Below are positions 1 through 11,996 of a stretch of 64,000 bases of DNA, piece after piece. The notes under the pieces were generated by a model. It saw only the letters and a list, made by a program, of their open reading frames with translations. It ran no database searches and was not told the origin of the DNA. This stretch comes from Enoplosus armatus. Its lineage: Eukaryota; Chordata; Actinopteri; Centrarchiformes; Enoplosidae. Made by a program: the position numbers and the translations under genes. The stretch spans positions 13,768,001-13,832,000 of the forward strand of contig NC_092186.1 of assembly GCF_043641665.1 (NCBI RefSeq), in the 5' to 3' direction. Each line of letters begins with the position of its first letter. The first letter of the stretch is position 1.

Positions 1-554
1 TGTAGCAGATTCTGGGGTGTCACTCATCGCACTAGGCGTACCAGATTTAGGCCACTGCTGAGCTGAGCATATTTTCCAACCTGGAACTTGTGGACACGTT
101 TCCTTCCTTTTTTACAATAACATCAAATCAAATAATTTACTTGTTGCAATAAGGCATTTATTCACACCAAAGAAAATTGATATTTCCATTTTTCCTTTTT
201 ACCAAACTGACAATTCTTAAACTTAAGATCATGAGCAACATAGTGTATCCAGGTAGGAAAACCCATGTTGATACATTCACAAAACAGGCTTTTCCCATGT
301 AGTTACTCTGGTGTGAAAAGGATGTCACATATGATGGAAGGAAGGTTTGAGAGAAAGGAGAGGGGGCAGAATGTGGGGAGGGGGTGAGGTTGGTGAAGGG
401 CATTCCTGGGGCAGAATGATGAAGGGGCCCTTTGAAGGACAGATGGGAATGAGATTCCCAAATCAATACCATCCAAGGGTGTTTTGTTACTAATGCTTAC
501 AGCGAGGAGCCCACGTTCAATACTCCTCACCTGACTGCTCAGACACAAGACCCC

Positions 555-589
<35 letters not shown>

Positions 590-3500
590 TTGCTTTTATC
601 TCCTTTTCTTCCCTCGGTCACACTTCTTCACACTGTGTGACATTTTATTTGACAGTGGGAAACACCACAGTTCTCAAAACTGTTCACTTACAGTGCAAAG
701 TGGGAAACTGCCCAATACTCCAATACTCCCCCCACACCCCCAAAGGCCTCAGGTTCATTTGTCACTTTGTTTGTGCTAATAACAAGATATTTATTAGACC
801 ATTTTAATCACAACAGCAGCTATCTTATAATATGATACAGTGGATGTTTATAGCGACAGTTTCTAGTTATTTTGATACTGGTAACTTTATTATTGCAACA
901 ACACTATTGTTGGTGAGCCAGCAAAGCTGTAAAATGGAATGGATACTGTAGCCCAACAAGACAGTATTTATTTATTTTGTTTATTTATTCATCTATTGTA
1001 CTGTGAGTTTCCTGGGCTGTAAGAGTCAAGACTCTAAATTCAATGCAGAATGCGCACAATTGTTTTTGTCGCTGTGTTGGTTTGTTTTTGCCGTTATCTA
1101 TTTGTTATTCTGACAGTAAACCAAACAGCGGCTCCGAAAATGAAAATGGGTTTTATGTATGGAGTAATAACCTAAATGGATTTCTCTCTCTCTTTCTCTC
1201 TCTCTCTCTGGGAGCCTGTGGCCATTTATCTGCCAGTGTCTAATTATTCATTAGTGAACACAGAGAAAGAAGCATGGGAAACATAGTTGTGCATTCACTG
1301 CGGCAGACCAGCATTACTCTCCAAACTGACGCTCCTGCCTCCTCCTGTCCTTCTTTCTCACAATCTACTACTTCAGTTTCAGCTGGATTTCCACACACTG
1401 GGGCCACAGGGGTCAAGGGTCTAACATCTGCCGTAATACAACATGCCATGAATTACATTCAGTCAGTTCAGCCAGTATCTCCAAATATGAAGGCTAAAAC
1501 ATGTGTAATGCAAACCACGGTGTTTACCTTTAGGTGTTGCTGTCTGCCGTTAGAAACGTAGTTCTGACCATTAATGTAAGTAACTGAACAGAAAAGACAA
1601 ACACTGCCGAATCTGCTTAAATAGGCTGCAACAAGGCTAATCCTGCTCAGGTTTGTCAGAGGGGCTGCAATGCTCTTACTCAGTGCTTTACACACAAGTG
1701 GCCAGCAGAGGACACTGTGTGAACGGCAGCCTGCAAATCAAAATCCAAGCCAGCACCTGAAGTGTGTAATGTGTGTTTACACATGTAAAAAAAAAAAGTG
1801 GGATTGTTTATAAGGCTTTTGTCACTTTAACTGGAACAAAAATGAAACACATGAAAACAGTGGGAATATTCTAAACAAAAGATATAACCTGTACAGATGA
1901 TGGCTCAGGTTGGGAATTTAGATCAGAACTTTGCAGCTATGACCCATTAATGCATGCAGCTAACGGGTTCCACTGTAAGCCACATGTTGGGTCTTACAGG
2001 TGTCTGTCTGTCATGTACAACAGCAGTGCTGCAGCTGCTATTTGTTAGACAAGACTGTCATCTAGTGGTGCTGTCTGTGTTACTCACAACCGCCTGAATA
2101 TGAGGGGTGTCAACATCTTCCACATAAGCAGCAGCCTTAACATGAGCTGTTTGAAATGATGACTGCTCTGCTGGATGCCTACAGATACTGCCTGTCCCTT
2201 CCAGCCTCAGACCCAGAACATCACATCACTGACACTATCGAAGAAAATGTAGGCTGAGGAAAACGTTTCATGCATCAATGTGTGTTTAAATACATCTACT
2301 GTATGTGTATTAAATGTAAATGGACAGGACTGCAGTTATTATTGTAAAAAGTATTGTTTTGCAAACGTTTAATAGTCTGTTAGGTGTACTGTGGGTTTGT
2401 GTGTCCAAACTCAGTCCTCAACTTCATCTCTCCTGCGTTTCTACTGTCGCACACCTGACTGAGTTCAGGGCTACACGCTTCATGCTCACCTTGTTCAGAC
2501 ATATCTGTTTCTTCAGCTCAACCAATCAGCGCCAAACATTTAATTGGAGCAGAAATTCAACATCAGTTAGAAAAACTAGCTGTGCTGACAATGGATGACC
2601 TGCAGGTGGAGCCACCGCTCTTTGGAGATGATCAGCTTTCTCTGGAGGCAGTGAAATCTCTGAGAGGATGGAGGATCTTCACATCACTGGAAACACTGAT
2701 GTGAATGAGCTCGAACTTTGCACCTTTTAACTTTACGTTATTTTTATGAGATTGTCATTACGCCTCTGGTAGCTGTTGTTTTTGATTTGTACAAACAACT
2801 ACTTTATAAGTAGGCCAGTTTATGTAATTTAATAATTAAGAGTTTACATAATAATTGGATTTAATGAGAAACAAAATGGACGTGTAACCCAAAAACAGGC
2901 CTCCGGACATCCATCAGCTGAAACTGGCCCGCTGGCTGGTTATAAAAGTATATAAGCTCCTAATAAAAAGTATTTATTGCACTGTTACTCCTTCACACCG
3001 ACTCTTGTAAAAGTCGATATTTACAACCGCTATAATCTGTATATATACTGCAGCATCAGGCATGCAACTTAAGACGAAAAAAACATTGTCCCTCTCTGTC
3101 TGTCTAGCCTTAAAAAATAAATTTAAAAACAAAAGTCAAATCCCACGTGTGCTTTATGAAATATGTGCATTGTGGGGCTTCGCTCTGTTCGAGTCATCCG
3201 TGTGTCTCTTGACACCGTGTTACTAAAACTTCAAAATAACAGTAAGTTTTATGTTTGTCTGCTTTAATTAGATCAGAATGCAGATTATATCAATTTTATT
3301 TACCTCAGCAACAAACATAAACTACAGCTGCAGTCAGATGAATGTAGCCTTTGTTATTCATGTATCTTATCCATCTATTATCCATCTATTAGGTTGTATA
3401 TGTTGTCTAAAGAGATTGCAGTGTTTTGTTCAGAAAGTGTTTGGGTGCAGAAACAAGAGTTGTACCTGCCAGATTATACTTTATATTGTTTATACATAGT

Positions 3501-3630
3501 TTATACATGGAGGCCGATACACGTGGTTTTAATGCACCCTTTACAAATGGAAAGGTGTTACACGTGGATGTTATATTCTCATATCAGTCTCAACACCAAA
3601 TAATTATACTTTTCCACTTTCTTTAAAATA
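1..3630. other. Gene-free 3' flank of dmrta2
   Basis: No frame here resembles a known protein and no consistent exon structure is visible on either strand. The stretch is AT-rich, with an (AC)15 microsatellite at 557-586, a CT tract at 1183-1209 and two weak CTCF-like cores at 1702-1715 and 2057-2072. In tetrapods the next gene in this direction is ELAVL4, but no ELAVL exon is visible, so that gene, if syntenic, lies beyond the left edge. Confidence 0.6.
557..586. repeat. (AC)15 microsatellite
   Basis: An uninterrupted AC dinucleotide run of 30 bp in the gene-free flank. Confidence 0.95.
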
Positions 3631-4194
3631 ACATTTATTTCCAGCATATTCATACAATGTGACAGCACAGCTTGTAACATTTGAAGAGGAACTGACTTGA
3701 TCCAGCACTTTGTCACAAAATATTTGAGCTGACTAACGGATAAATGAAAAGTCAAATATAGCATAGCATTTCATATTACCAAATGCAATATATATAATAC
3801 AAGCAGTTGGAAACGAACTAAAAAAAAAAGGTGAGTGAAAATAATACATAAGGAAAAGAAGGGATGGCATTTACACATCATTAGTTCAACTTTTACATCA
3901 GGAAATAGTGTTAAACATCCGTAAACTACATGTTATAATAACTTAACTTTGCCTCATTTCACGTTCCGTGTGTGTTGAGAGAGAAATGCATATTTAAAGT
4001 TTGATTTTGAAAATGTATGCGCACTTCAGTTTCACCAACCAGCTGAACAATGTTGATGGGCTTTAAAAAGTCATATCTCTCTCATAAATCATTTCTTCGT
4101 TACTTTATTTGAAATCCTGCAGAAGTGACATAAAAATCAGCCAGAAAAAGCGCGTTTCTGTAGTTTTAGTTTTTTGTGCAACTGGGTTTACTTT

Positions 4195-4327
4195 TTTATT
4201 TTTCCAGCTTGGCCGAGATTTGTTTTGGAATCTATAAATATCTTTTCAGCTTTGCGTTATTTTCTTGATGGAATAATCAGGTGGGGGATGACATCCAAAC
4301 GTTTGTAGTCAAACATATAAATTTATT
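4195..4327 (-). terminator. dmrta2: Candidate dmrta2 polyadenylation signals
   Basis: Minus-strand AATAAA hexamers lie at 4322-4327 (about 190 nt after the stop) and 4195-4200, with further ones at 4104-4109 and 3634-3639. Sequence alone does not show which is used. Confidence 0.35.
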
Positions 4328-4515
4328 TTTGAAAATCACACATAAGTGAGTTTAGTTTGTTTTTTTTCCCCTCTCAGACCATTTGACTACAAGCCAGATA
4401 ATCCTATTATGTACAGTAGCCTGTAGCCAAAACACATCACTTTTTTTCGCCAGAACATTCAACACTTGTGGCTACAAATACAATGGAGTGTGTCTCTGTG
4501 GTCAGTCCGCCAGCC

Positions 4516-5405
4516 TCACTGCTTCTCCGGCGTGTTGTTGACCAGAGGCCCGTACAGGCCGCTGGCATAGCCTTGCTCCTTGTGTAACATTGTCCTGTCC
4601 CTTATCAGGTCGCTAAAGGCGTAGTCCATCGGGGGTCTGAAGCCCAGGGTGGGCATCAACCCGGTGGTGGAGTAGGGCGTCATGAAAGCCAGTCCTCGGC
4701 TGTGCGCAGAGTAGGCCAGCCGCAGCGGGTTCAGTCCCAGGTGGGTGCCCAGAGGATAGGTGCTGGGGTCGGCGCCGAAGTGCGGGGCGTTTGGCTGGAG
4801 AGGAGAAAACGCAGAGCGGTTGCTGAGCGTCATGGCTCCGGGTAAAATGGGCCTCGTCGGGGCGGTTGTGGATGCGGAGGACGGCGGAGGCTGCTGTGCG
4901 TTCTGAAGCATCCTCTCGGCCGTCCACGTCTCGTCTGGCCCGGCCTTGTTGGAGCCCTGAGCGCCGCTGTTGTTGAGGATCTGCTCGATGGCCTGCACCA
5001 CGTCCTTACCGCAGCCTTGCAGGACGAGCTCCAGGACGCTCCGCTTGTGGCTGGGGAACACTCGGGTCAGGATGTCGATGGCGTTCATGTGCCGGGAGGC
5101 CGCGGAGGACGGGGAGGGCTCCTGGTCGTCCTTGTCGGTCTCGGAGCCGGAATCTGAGCCGATGGAGCTGACGGACCCTGGAGTTTCCCCTCCGTCTTTT
5201 ACAGGCTTGGAGACCGGCGAGCTGATGAAGGACTCGCTGTCTCCGTTCTCTGAACCCGAGCCTCCATGCCGGCCGTCTGGGGACGAGATGCCCGGGGCCG
5301 AGTCGCTCTCGGTGGACGCCGGTTTCACCACAGTTTGCTGAGTGGTGGCGGAGGATCCGGACAGCTGGCTCTTTGGAAACAACTCATACTTCTGGATACT
5401 TGAAT
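4516..5405 (-). CDS. dmrta2: dmrta2 second coding exon (linker, DMA domain, C-terminus)
   Basis: Begins after the acceptor TCAACAG with the last two bases of an Asp codon and runs to TGA at 4516-4518. It encodes residues 160-455, including the Ser/Asp/Glu-rich linker (about 185-262) and the DMA domain (about 268-303, core DILTRVFP and [12 protein letters not shown]). The same frame stays open about 49 nt into the intron; that part is not coding. Confidence 0.95.
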
Positions 5406-6389
5406 CTGTTGACACAATCGGAACACCACAGCGTGTGAGACAGAGGGCCAACATGTGAATGTCACAGCAGGCTTGGAGGAAGTCAAAACCAGTGAATGAA
5501 TTAAACGCAGAAATAAAAACTAAATCAGACAGGGCGCAGTTTTAACACGTGTCTGTTAAACATTAGGCTGCTGCTGAACCATCAAACCGCAATACGAACA
5601 GTCACCGCGCCAGACTCAACGTAAAACAGGTACCCTTAATCTTAACATGATTATGCCAACCAAAGTAACCTTAGTAACCACACTGCAAGCTCACCAAAAC
5701 AGGCATATAACCCTTTAATGTGCATGAACGGCAAAATGTATATTTAGGCCTGCACTTATTTATATAACCCGTTTTAACTGAACTTCTCTTGACTTGCTTT
5801 GCGTTTGTGTTACTGTGATTTCAGACGCTTGGAGGTTTTTATCGCCTCCTTCTCTTCCTGCCCTTAAGTTGATTTAGCCTTTCTATGAATGCGTACAGCT
5901 GCCCCACTCACCTGAGTTACTCTCGCTGCTGACGGAGCCAAACACCTCGTAGTTTGGACGCGGCGGGATGATGCCGTTGGCGGCGGCCAGGGCGAGTCCT
6001 TCCGCGGTGCCGTAGAGCAGCTGCAGCTCTCGGGCTTCGTTCTCCTCCTGCGCCTGCTGTCGCCGCAGCGCCACTTGCGCCGCCATCACTCGCTGCCTCT
6101 CGGCGATCAGGGTGCACTTGGCGCACATACAGTCCTTCCAGCGGCAGTAGCGCTTGTGGCCCTTCAGCGCGGAGACCACGCCGTGGTTCCTGCAGCGGGC
6201 ACACTTCGGGGTGCGCGGGTACTTGTCGGCGGTGCGCAGCAGGATAGGAGGGCCGCGCAGCAGGCTGCCGGCCATGGACACTGGGATGGAGGCTGCTGCC
6301 GCTGCGGCCGCTGCTGCTGCTGCTGCTGCTGCTCCTGGGTGGACTTGAGAGGCAGAGGAGACGGTGGGGAGCTCCGGTCTCAGATCCAT
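4516..6389 (-). CDS. DMRT-family transcription factor Dmrta2 (Dmrt5), two coding exons, 455 aa
   Basis: Coding sequence is join(5912..6389, 4516..5405) on the minus strand: 478 + 890 nt, 455 codons plus TGA. Dmrta2 is a nuclear DNA-binding factor that patterns the telencephalon, cortical hem and neurogenic territories. Visible parts: an N-terminal leader; 14 alanines at residues 20-33; a DM domain at about 58-105 with the zinc ligands in the series C63, C66, H69, H78, C82, C87, C89, C92; an acidic Ser-rich linker; a CUE-like DMA domain at about 268-303; and a conserved C-terminus ending PEKQ. The DMA domain marks the DMRTA/DMRT3 subgroup, and the [11 protein letters not shown] segment and C-terminus match vertebrate dmrta2 better than dmrta1 or dmrt3 (family knowledge). 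The start is the only ATG that opens the frame before the polyalanine tract, and an intron acceptor lies 30 nt upstream, implying a non-coding first exon as in human DMRTA2. The intron joins at AACTCAG|GTGAGT and CAACAG|ATTC, restoring a GAT codon. Position 3' of faf1 on the same strand supports the assignment. Confidence 0.96.
5406..5911 (-). other. dmrta2: dmrta2 intron between the coding exons
   Basis: A 506-bp intron with consensus GT and AG ends. Apart from the splice sites it is AT-rich and shows no coding frame. Confidence 0.9.
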
Positions 6390-6419
6390 GCCCGCGTGTT
6401 CCTCACTGATGCGACTAAA
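5912..6419 (-). CDS. dmrta2: dmrta2 first coding exon (polyAla + DM domain), with 30 nt of 5' UTR
   Basis: Coding part 5912-6389; 6390-6419 is 5' UTR following the acceptor TTCTTTATAG|TTTAG. It encodes residues 1-159 plus the first base of codon 160. The exon is GC-rich (about 65%), unlike the AT-rich flanks. The alanine tract mixes GCA, GCG and GCC, with a run of seven GCA that may vary in length. The donor CAG|GTGAGT is consensus. Confidence 0.93.
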
Positions 6420-6769
6420 CTATAAAGAAGAAAACGGCGTTGCTCTGAACGATCTGTTTTAGTTGAACTGGTATTGAGTCGTTCACATCTGCTCAGCGGG
6501 TCTCAACATCTGTGGGCAACAGGTGAAGTCAATGAGGTCTGTCTACTGAGGTTATCATGCACAAAAATCTATGATCGAAACTCGAATGTGTCAAGTGTTC
6601 AGGGAGTCTGGCGAAGAAGCAAAAATGTGAAGATACTGTCGAGTTTAAATCCGAAAAGAGCAGGAGCCTAGAGCAGCGATCATTCCTCCCCGACAGAAAG
6701 TTAAAACTGTCCAGGAGGAGCCGAGGTTGTTACTCGCCGCAGCCTGAGACACTAACTTCCTCCAGAGAT

Positions 6770-6960
6770 TGTCAGTGGATACAGATCCCTCTCTCCCCCT
6801 CTCTATTGTTGCTCCTACGTTTTCATTAGACAAATTTGACAACAATGTGGCGCCTGTCATTGGCCAAAGGGGGAAGGAGCGATCTGATTGGCTTGCCTCT
6901 TTTTTCAACTGTGTCCACCTGAGCTCTTATTCCAAATATCAAGTGTTGAGAATCTGAAGG
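6770..6960 (-). promoter_or_regulatory. dmrta2: Candidate dmrta2 promoter: two CCAAT boxes, no TATA
   Basis: On the minus strand CCAAT boxes lie at 6858-6862 and 6887-6891, about 470-500 bp upstream of the start codon. Nearby are a SOX-type ATTGTT at 6805-6810 and a GC-richer stretch downstream. The acceptor at 6420 implies a non-coding exon between this block and the coding start, but I could not identify its donor with confidence. The promoter role is inferred from position and motifs. Confidence 0.4.
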
Positions 6961-8859
6961 GAGTTCCCGGAAAGCTAAAATCGATGCTGTGTATTTCCAA
7001 ATAAGAATTTCCTAGATTTAAAACAATAGCCTGTGTGATTCCATTTACTCAGTTGTATCATAGGAGGACATGCTGCCAAATAGGACCTTCAAAAGTAATA
7101 AATAATAGCCCTAAAATGAAGGAACATTTTCATCTCTTCCAAGAACTTTCTGTATATTTCTCAAGAAATATTCTGTATCATTTGTTGGGGTATGAAGTCT
7201 CCATGTGTTTACGCTGCTAATTTCAGACCAGACTAAGACTCATATATTTCCCCAAAATAAAGATGATGCGTGACTGTAAACTCATCAGCCCGGAAGGTAA
7301 GTATCATTTATTTTATTGATTCAAGACGAGGCTAAATTTGATCTGTCAGGAAAAAAGTCTATATTTGCAGAGAGGTATTGACTGCAGGAGGTGAAGCTAT
7401 CGGTGATGCTAAATGGTTAACTTGCGAGTTTCCCTCGGCTGCAGGAGAGTGTTGTGTTGAGGGTTTAAATGTCCAGATTATTGCCTCGTCTCGTGGTCGC
7501 TGAACTGCACGTAACGAAATCTATTGGAAATGTTAATGATATAAGAGTTTAAACTTTTGCTTCATGAGCTCTATTGAAGAGAAAATGTTCTAACTAACCA
7601 CACAACCTCGCGCTTCGTTTACACTACAGGCGTTATCCAAAATATAGACAATATATCCACAATAATATTTTATCTCGGATTAAATAAAATAATATTGTCT
7701 TTTGGATTTAACCTAAGTGAAATCATGTTCGTTGTATGGATAAAGGAGCATGCCAAACCAAAGAGTTTCCGTGTCTTTATTTCGTTCTTCAAATGTATCG
7801 TCACAACATCTCAAATGAAACGGATCTATAATCACGATTATTCGCTTTGACAAGTTTTCAAGAAGGTTTTAAAAAAAATAATTGTTGCTCATTTTTCGAT
7901 ATTCCTCTAATCAGTGTAACACGCTGAAACTATTTCTAAAAACAAATAGTTTGTTGTCCGCTTTTGTGCTTGACTGTAGGCTGTATGTTTGATTATTAAA
8001 TTAATATCAGAAATACAATTTCAAACAAAAACATTTGTAATTGTTTAAGAATTGTTTTACAAAAAGCGTTTTAATTTACACGCAGATTCCTCGAAATAAG
8101 TGTTTGTTATTGTTAATGCTATTATTATGTATAGTTAATAGTACTATATATTATCATCTTAACTTTTAAAATTATTATTCTCAGTTTAACATATAGCCCA
8201 CGTTATACAGCCTATACAATGATTCAAATTAGAAAATTAGAGATTAGAATGTATTATTATTATTATTATTAGTAGTAGTCGTATTATAATTATTAACAAC
8301 AAAAATACGTCGAAGACTGACTGCCGTTTACAGGTTTGAATCATTTATTCTAATAATATAATAATAAAATAAGTAGTAGCCTATAGTTCCTTCGGTATTG
8401 GGAAGGTTTGCTGTGTGCGACTGAAGACAGAAGAAGAGCTTTCTGTCTGTCTGGGCTCCAGTTTCTCTCTTTCTTTCTTTCTTTTTTTGATTCGTTCATT
8501 TTTGATGTTATCAGCGTGAAATAAAAATAATAGGATTTACAAATCACCTCCTCTGTCTTACCATGAAAAAGCTATACAATCAGCGTTTTGGGTGACTGGC
8601 GATAATACTGCAGTGCTTCCGGGAGATTTAAGGAGTCCACGACGCGCAGAGCTACAAAAGGGCAACTCGCGCAAAAACCACCTGCTTCCTCACCTGTTCA
8701 CTCAGGAGAGAATTCGTGCAGCTATTTGAATTCAGATTAAAAAGTTATAGATGTTTTTGAAATCAACAATTGTCAGTCCCTTGGAGGATGATGACAACAG
8801 TCTTAGTGAAGAACAACAACTTGAAGCTGATGAAGAAAGAGATGGCTGCTCGGTGCGCA

Positions 8860-8860
<1 letters not shown>
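6961..8860. other. Gene-free upstream flank of dmrta2
   Basis: AT-rich DNA without a convincing gene. The only gene-like signal is a plus-strand consensus donor (GGAAG|GTAAGTAT at 7297) after a short ATG-initiated frame from 7263; see findings. A short TTTC run lies near 8465-8485. Confidence 0.6.

Positions 8861-8862
<2 letters not shown>

Positions 8863-8918
<56 letters not shown>
8863..8918. repeat. (GT)28 microsatellite
   Basis: Uninterrupted GT dinucleotide run of 56 bp; it breaks otherwise complex sequence upstream of dmrta2. Confidence 0.95.
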
Positions 8919-8920
<2 letters not shown>

Positions 8921-8959
8921 CCCTGCCTCTCTCCCCCTCCCAGGCTCATTGTTTACTTT

Positions 8960-9730
8960 CTGAATCACTGTAAGCAAATGCCATCTGTTTCCCTCGCCGC
9001 TGTCATCTGCACCTTAATTACCTAGCCAACAGGCTAATAGAGACGATATTAAAACTACATCTTTTTGACATTCAAAGTAATTATCTGCAATGGGCAAACG
9101 ATCTCACTTGGATGGAAATTTCCCGTCCCTGCACGGTGAAGTGATAGTTGCAAACTTGCAAGAGAAGGCCCGGCGCTCATTGGAGAGATTATAGTTGTAT
9201 ACTTCCACCTCAGGATGAATGATTTCAAGATTTAAAAAAAAAAAAAAAACCAGCCTGCGCTTCTCATTAAAAGTCTGGCTGCTCAGTGTGCCGAGACAAA
9301 ACAAAAGAGAACAGTTGAAGACAACTGGCCGAGAGTTCCTGAAGAAAAACACGAGCTGATATCATCACTGTCCGCTGCTGATAAGAGTGGGCTTTAAGTG
9401 ACAATTACTGGGACTTGACAAATGTTTATTGAGCCATATTTGCCCATAGAGAACTAATGCGGATCTGGCTTATCAACACAGGTGAATTAATTCTGAAGGG
9501 TGTCCACTTAAATTACAGGCTCCGGTTAACTGATTCCACCCAAGGCGTGAAAACTTTCATCATTTCAGTTTGGCTGAGCCTAACGGAAAGTTCATTTCTG
9601 AAAAATATGCATTATGATAGGGATTAAGTTCACTATTATTCCCCCTGCACCAATTAAAAATGTCCCCCGCGCAATTAAAAGTGACTGTGAGCACTTAGAA
9701 AATCCAACATTCTTTTAACCACTTCATTAG
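8960..9730. promoter_or_regulatory. dmrta2: Candidate enhancer blocks upstream of dmrta2
   Basis: Two complex, repeat-free blocks (about 8960-9230 and 9360-9730), separated by a poly-A run at 9233-9249, carry TAATTA homeodomain cores, CATCTG E-boxes, AATTAAAA repeats and an ATGCATTATGA POU-like site. The texture is that of conserved developmental enhancers. Conservation itself cannot be tested here. Confidence 0.3.
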
Positions 9731-11060
9731 GCCTATGCATCAAAAAAACTATGCGATGCTTTCATTTCTTTCATGAAGGCTACAGACGAGTGGGTTTTTA
9801 ACACCCTTTTAAGATCACAACAAAGGCCATGCTTGACCCAACATATGTAGCAGCATGTTTCCGCTGCCCCCGCACCCCGGCGCGGCTTTCTAGCGGCCTC
9901 TCCCACTGCCGCTGCCCCGCCTGCAGCCCGGCTGGGCCCGGATCCCCTCCCGCGCTCTCCCGCTGCAGCAGCCGGCTCTGTCACACAGAGGCAGAGGTTA
10001 GAGTAGCAGTTAGACAAGAGGCCGCGGAGAAAAGAAACGCACGGGGTTTTTCACACAAGTATTTACACGCTTGACGGGCACACCGAGTAGGCCCGGGCTT
10101 ACAGACAAGAGGCTGTTAACCTGCCACTTCACACCAGCTCCGCTGCGCCGGGGACGCGGATCAAGCTAAATGCATTCCTTTAAGGGCAGAGTCAGGGGAG
10201 CAGCGGAGGGTGGGGACACATAAAACACATTGTTGGGGAGGTTTATAACCTGCTCTTTACGCTGACATACAACAGTAACATACCTTGAAGCTCTGCAGTA
10301 AATAGGGTTGATTTTTAATCATATTGGGCTATAATGTGGACACTGTTATTATCAAACAGTTACACACGAGGTCTGTAATTAGCAACATTTACACTAATTC
10401 ATGAGCATAACAAGTAATACCAGAAAGTACACATTCTCCAGTACAAGGTTCTGTATTCAAAAGAAGTAAAATTACAAGCCTATTATCAAAAACATGTACT
10501 TAAAATATCAAAAATAACAAGTGAGTAGGGAACTCATTATGCATAAAAAAAACCTGAGAGAGTATATTATTATACATATTATATTACTGGATAGTGAACA
10601 GTAATGTGCTGTTTTTAGCTGAGGCGAAGCTAATTTAACTACTTTATGTTTTATAACAATCCATCATGTTTTATAATATTATATAAAAAAACAGCAAAGT
10701 GACTACACCTGTCGAGTAAAAAAGGAGCATAAAATAGAAATACTAAGTAAAGTAAGTCAAAGCTGCACCTGGGTACAGTACTGGTGTACATTTGGAGAAT
10801 AAACTCAAAAACTCAAAAGACACTATAGAGTGTGACTGCAAAAGTCACAAAGACAAACAGCTAAATTTCAGCAGGCTTGGCTGCGTGAGGCCATGTGCTG
10901 CAAACACTCGAGCTGAAGAGGCAGAGAGGTCTCTCAAGCATCGCTCCTCACCCGCTAGAATAACACTTATTTGTAAATGGGGGATAACCCTGCCATGGCG
11001 TATGAATATTTCAAAGATTTGAAGGGTTCCTCTCTGCCAAAGCTGTTGGCCAGCACTCAG

Positions 11061-11064
<4 letters not shown>
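9731..11064. other. Gene-free stretch
   Basis: Contains a GC-rich patch at about 9850-9990 (CCCCGCACCC-type DNA) followed by AT-rich DNA. No supported gene or motif cluster. Confidence 0.5.
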
Positions 11065-11108
<44 letters not shown>

Positions 11109-11133
11109 TCTCTCTCACAGACACACACACACA

Positions 11134-11201
<68 letters not shown>
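11065..11201. repeat. Compound (CT)n/(AC)n microsatellite
   Basis: CT run 11065-11098, alternating AC and CT segments to 11140, then an uninterrupted AC run to 11201. Faces a GT array at 11345-11407. Confidence 0.95.
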
Positions 11202-11205
<4 letters not shown>

Positions 11206-11342
11206 ACCGTTTTTGTGCCCCCGAGGTAGGTTGGCAGGGATTATCTTTGTTTAATGAATGGGCTACAAGTGTTCATCAACACGGCGAGATTATTGGGCTG
11301 TCTCGCTCTCCCTTCTGCAGGCCCTATAGTGGCATATAACTC

Positions 11343-11344
<2 letters not shown>

Positions 11345-11397
<53 letters not shown>

Positions 11398-11421
11398 TGT
11401 GTGTGTAAGAGAGAGAGAGAA
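11345..11421. repeat. (GT)n with (GA)n tail
   Basis: GT run with one GA interruption near 11396, followed by a short GAGA tract. It is the reverse-complement type of the AC array 145 bp to the left. Confidence 0.93.
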
Positions 11422-11499
11422 AAAGACAGAGACAGACCTACACACTGCAGCCAATTAAAATGCACTCTCCCCTGCTCTATCCCTCCACATCTGCCTCCC

Positions 11500-11740
11500 T
11501 TTCTCCACCAACGAATGGCGCAGAAAAGAAGGAAGCTCATGAATAGGCGCTCATTGAGATCACAGATGGAGTATGGCTTTCTTTTTGCAAGAAATTTGAG
11601 AAACACCATTGTCCCCAATCAAAACTCAATGTGTTCGCCTACAATGGTGCCGGCTTTGAGCTCCGCCGCTTCAATTGGCCTTGTTTTTGAAACTTGAAGT
11701 GTTCGGCACAAAGACTTGGCCCTCCTAGATGTCACCACCG
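11500..11740. promoter_or_regulatory. dmrta2: Candidate conserved non-coding block
   Basis: Complex, repeat-free sequence lying between the GT arrays at 11345-11407 and 11752-11790, with a CAATTGG core and an ATTGT site. Enhancer role is inference from texture only. Confidence 0.22.
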
Positions 11741-11799
11741 CTTCGCTTCAGCGTGTGTGTGTGTGTGTGTGTGTGTGCGTGCGTGCGCGCGCTCAGAGA

Positions 11800-11996
11800 G
11801 AGAAAAAAAACACAATTAATATGAAGCTGTAATTACTCCCCTTCACGCCACTGCACCCATTCAGGACCCCACTGGTCCATTTATTGCTTTATCCCATGCG
11901 GCTGATAATCCGAATACCACAGGTTTTCATAAGGCCTGTGCAGCGGAGTAAGGAGGCAGATCTGAGGTAAGAGAGAGGAACACGGCTATAAGTGAA
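11800..11996. promoter_or_regulatory. dmrta2: Candidate enhancer abutting the BEL insertion
   Basis: Two ATTA/TAAT homeodomain cores (near 11815 and 11830), a GATAATCC OTX-like site near 11903 and TTTATTGCTTTAT near 11880, in non-repetitive DNA that ends at the BEL target site. Role inferred. Confidence 0.27.

Noticed and set aside
1274..1561. 95-codon plus-strand frame in the left flank
   Set aside because: No homology recognised, no splice structure, and an equally long overlapping frame on the other strand.
4970..5341. Plus-strand open frame opposite dmrta2 exon 2
   Set aside because: Antisense shadow of a GC-rich coding exon with no independent features.
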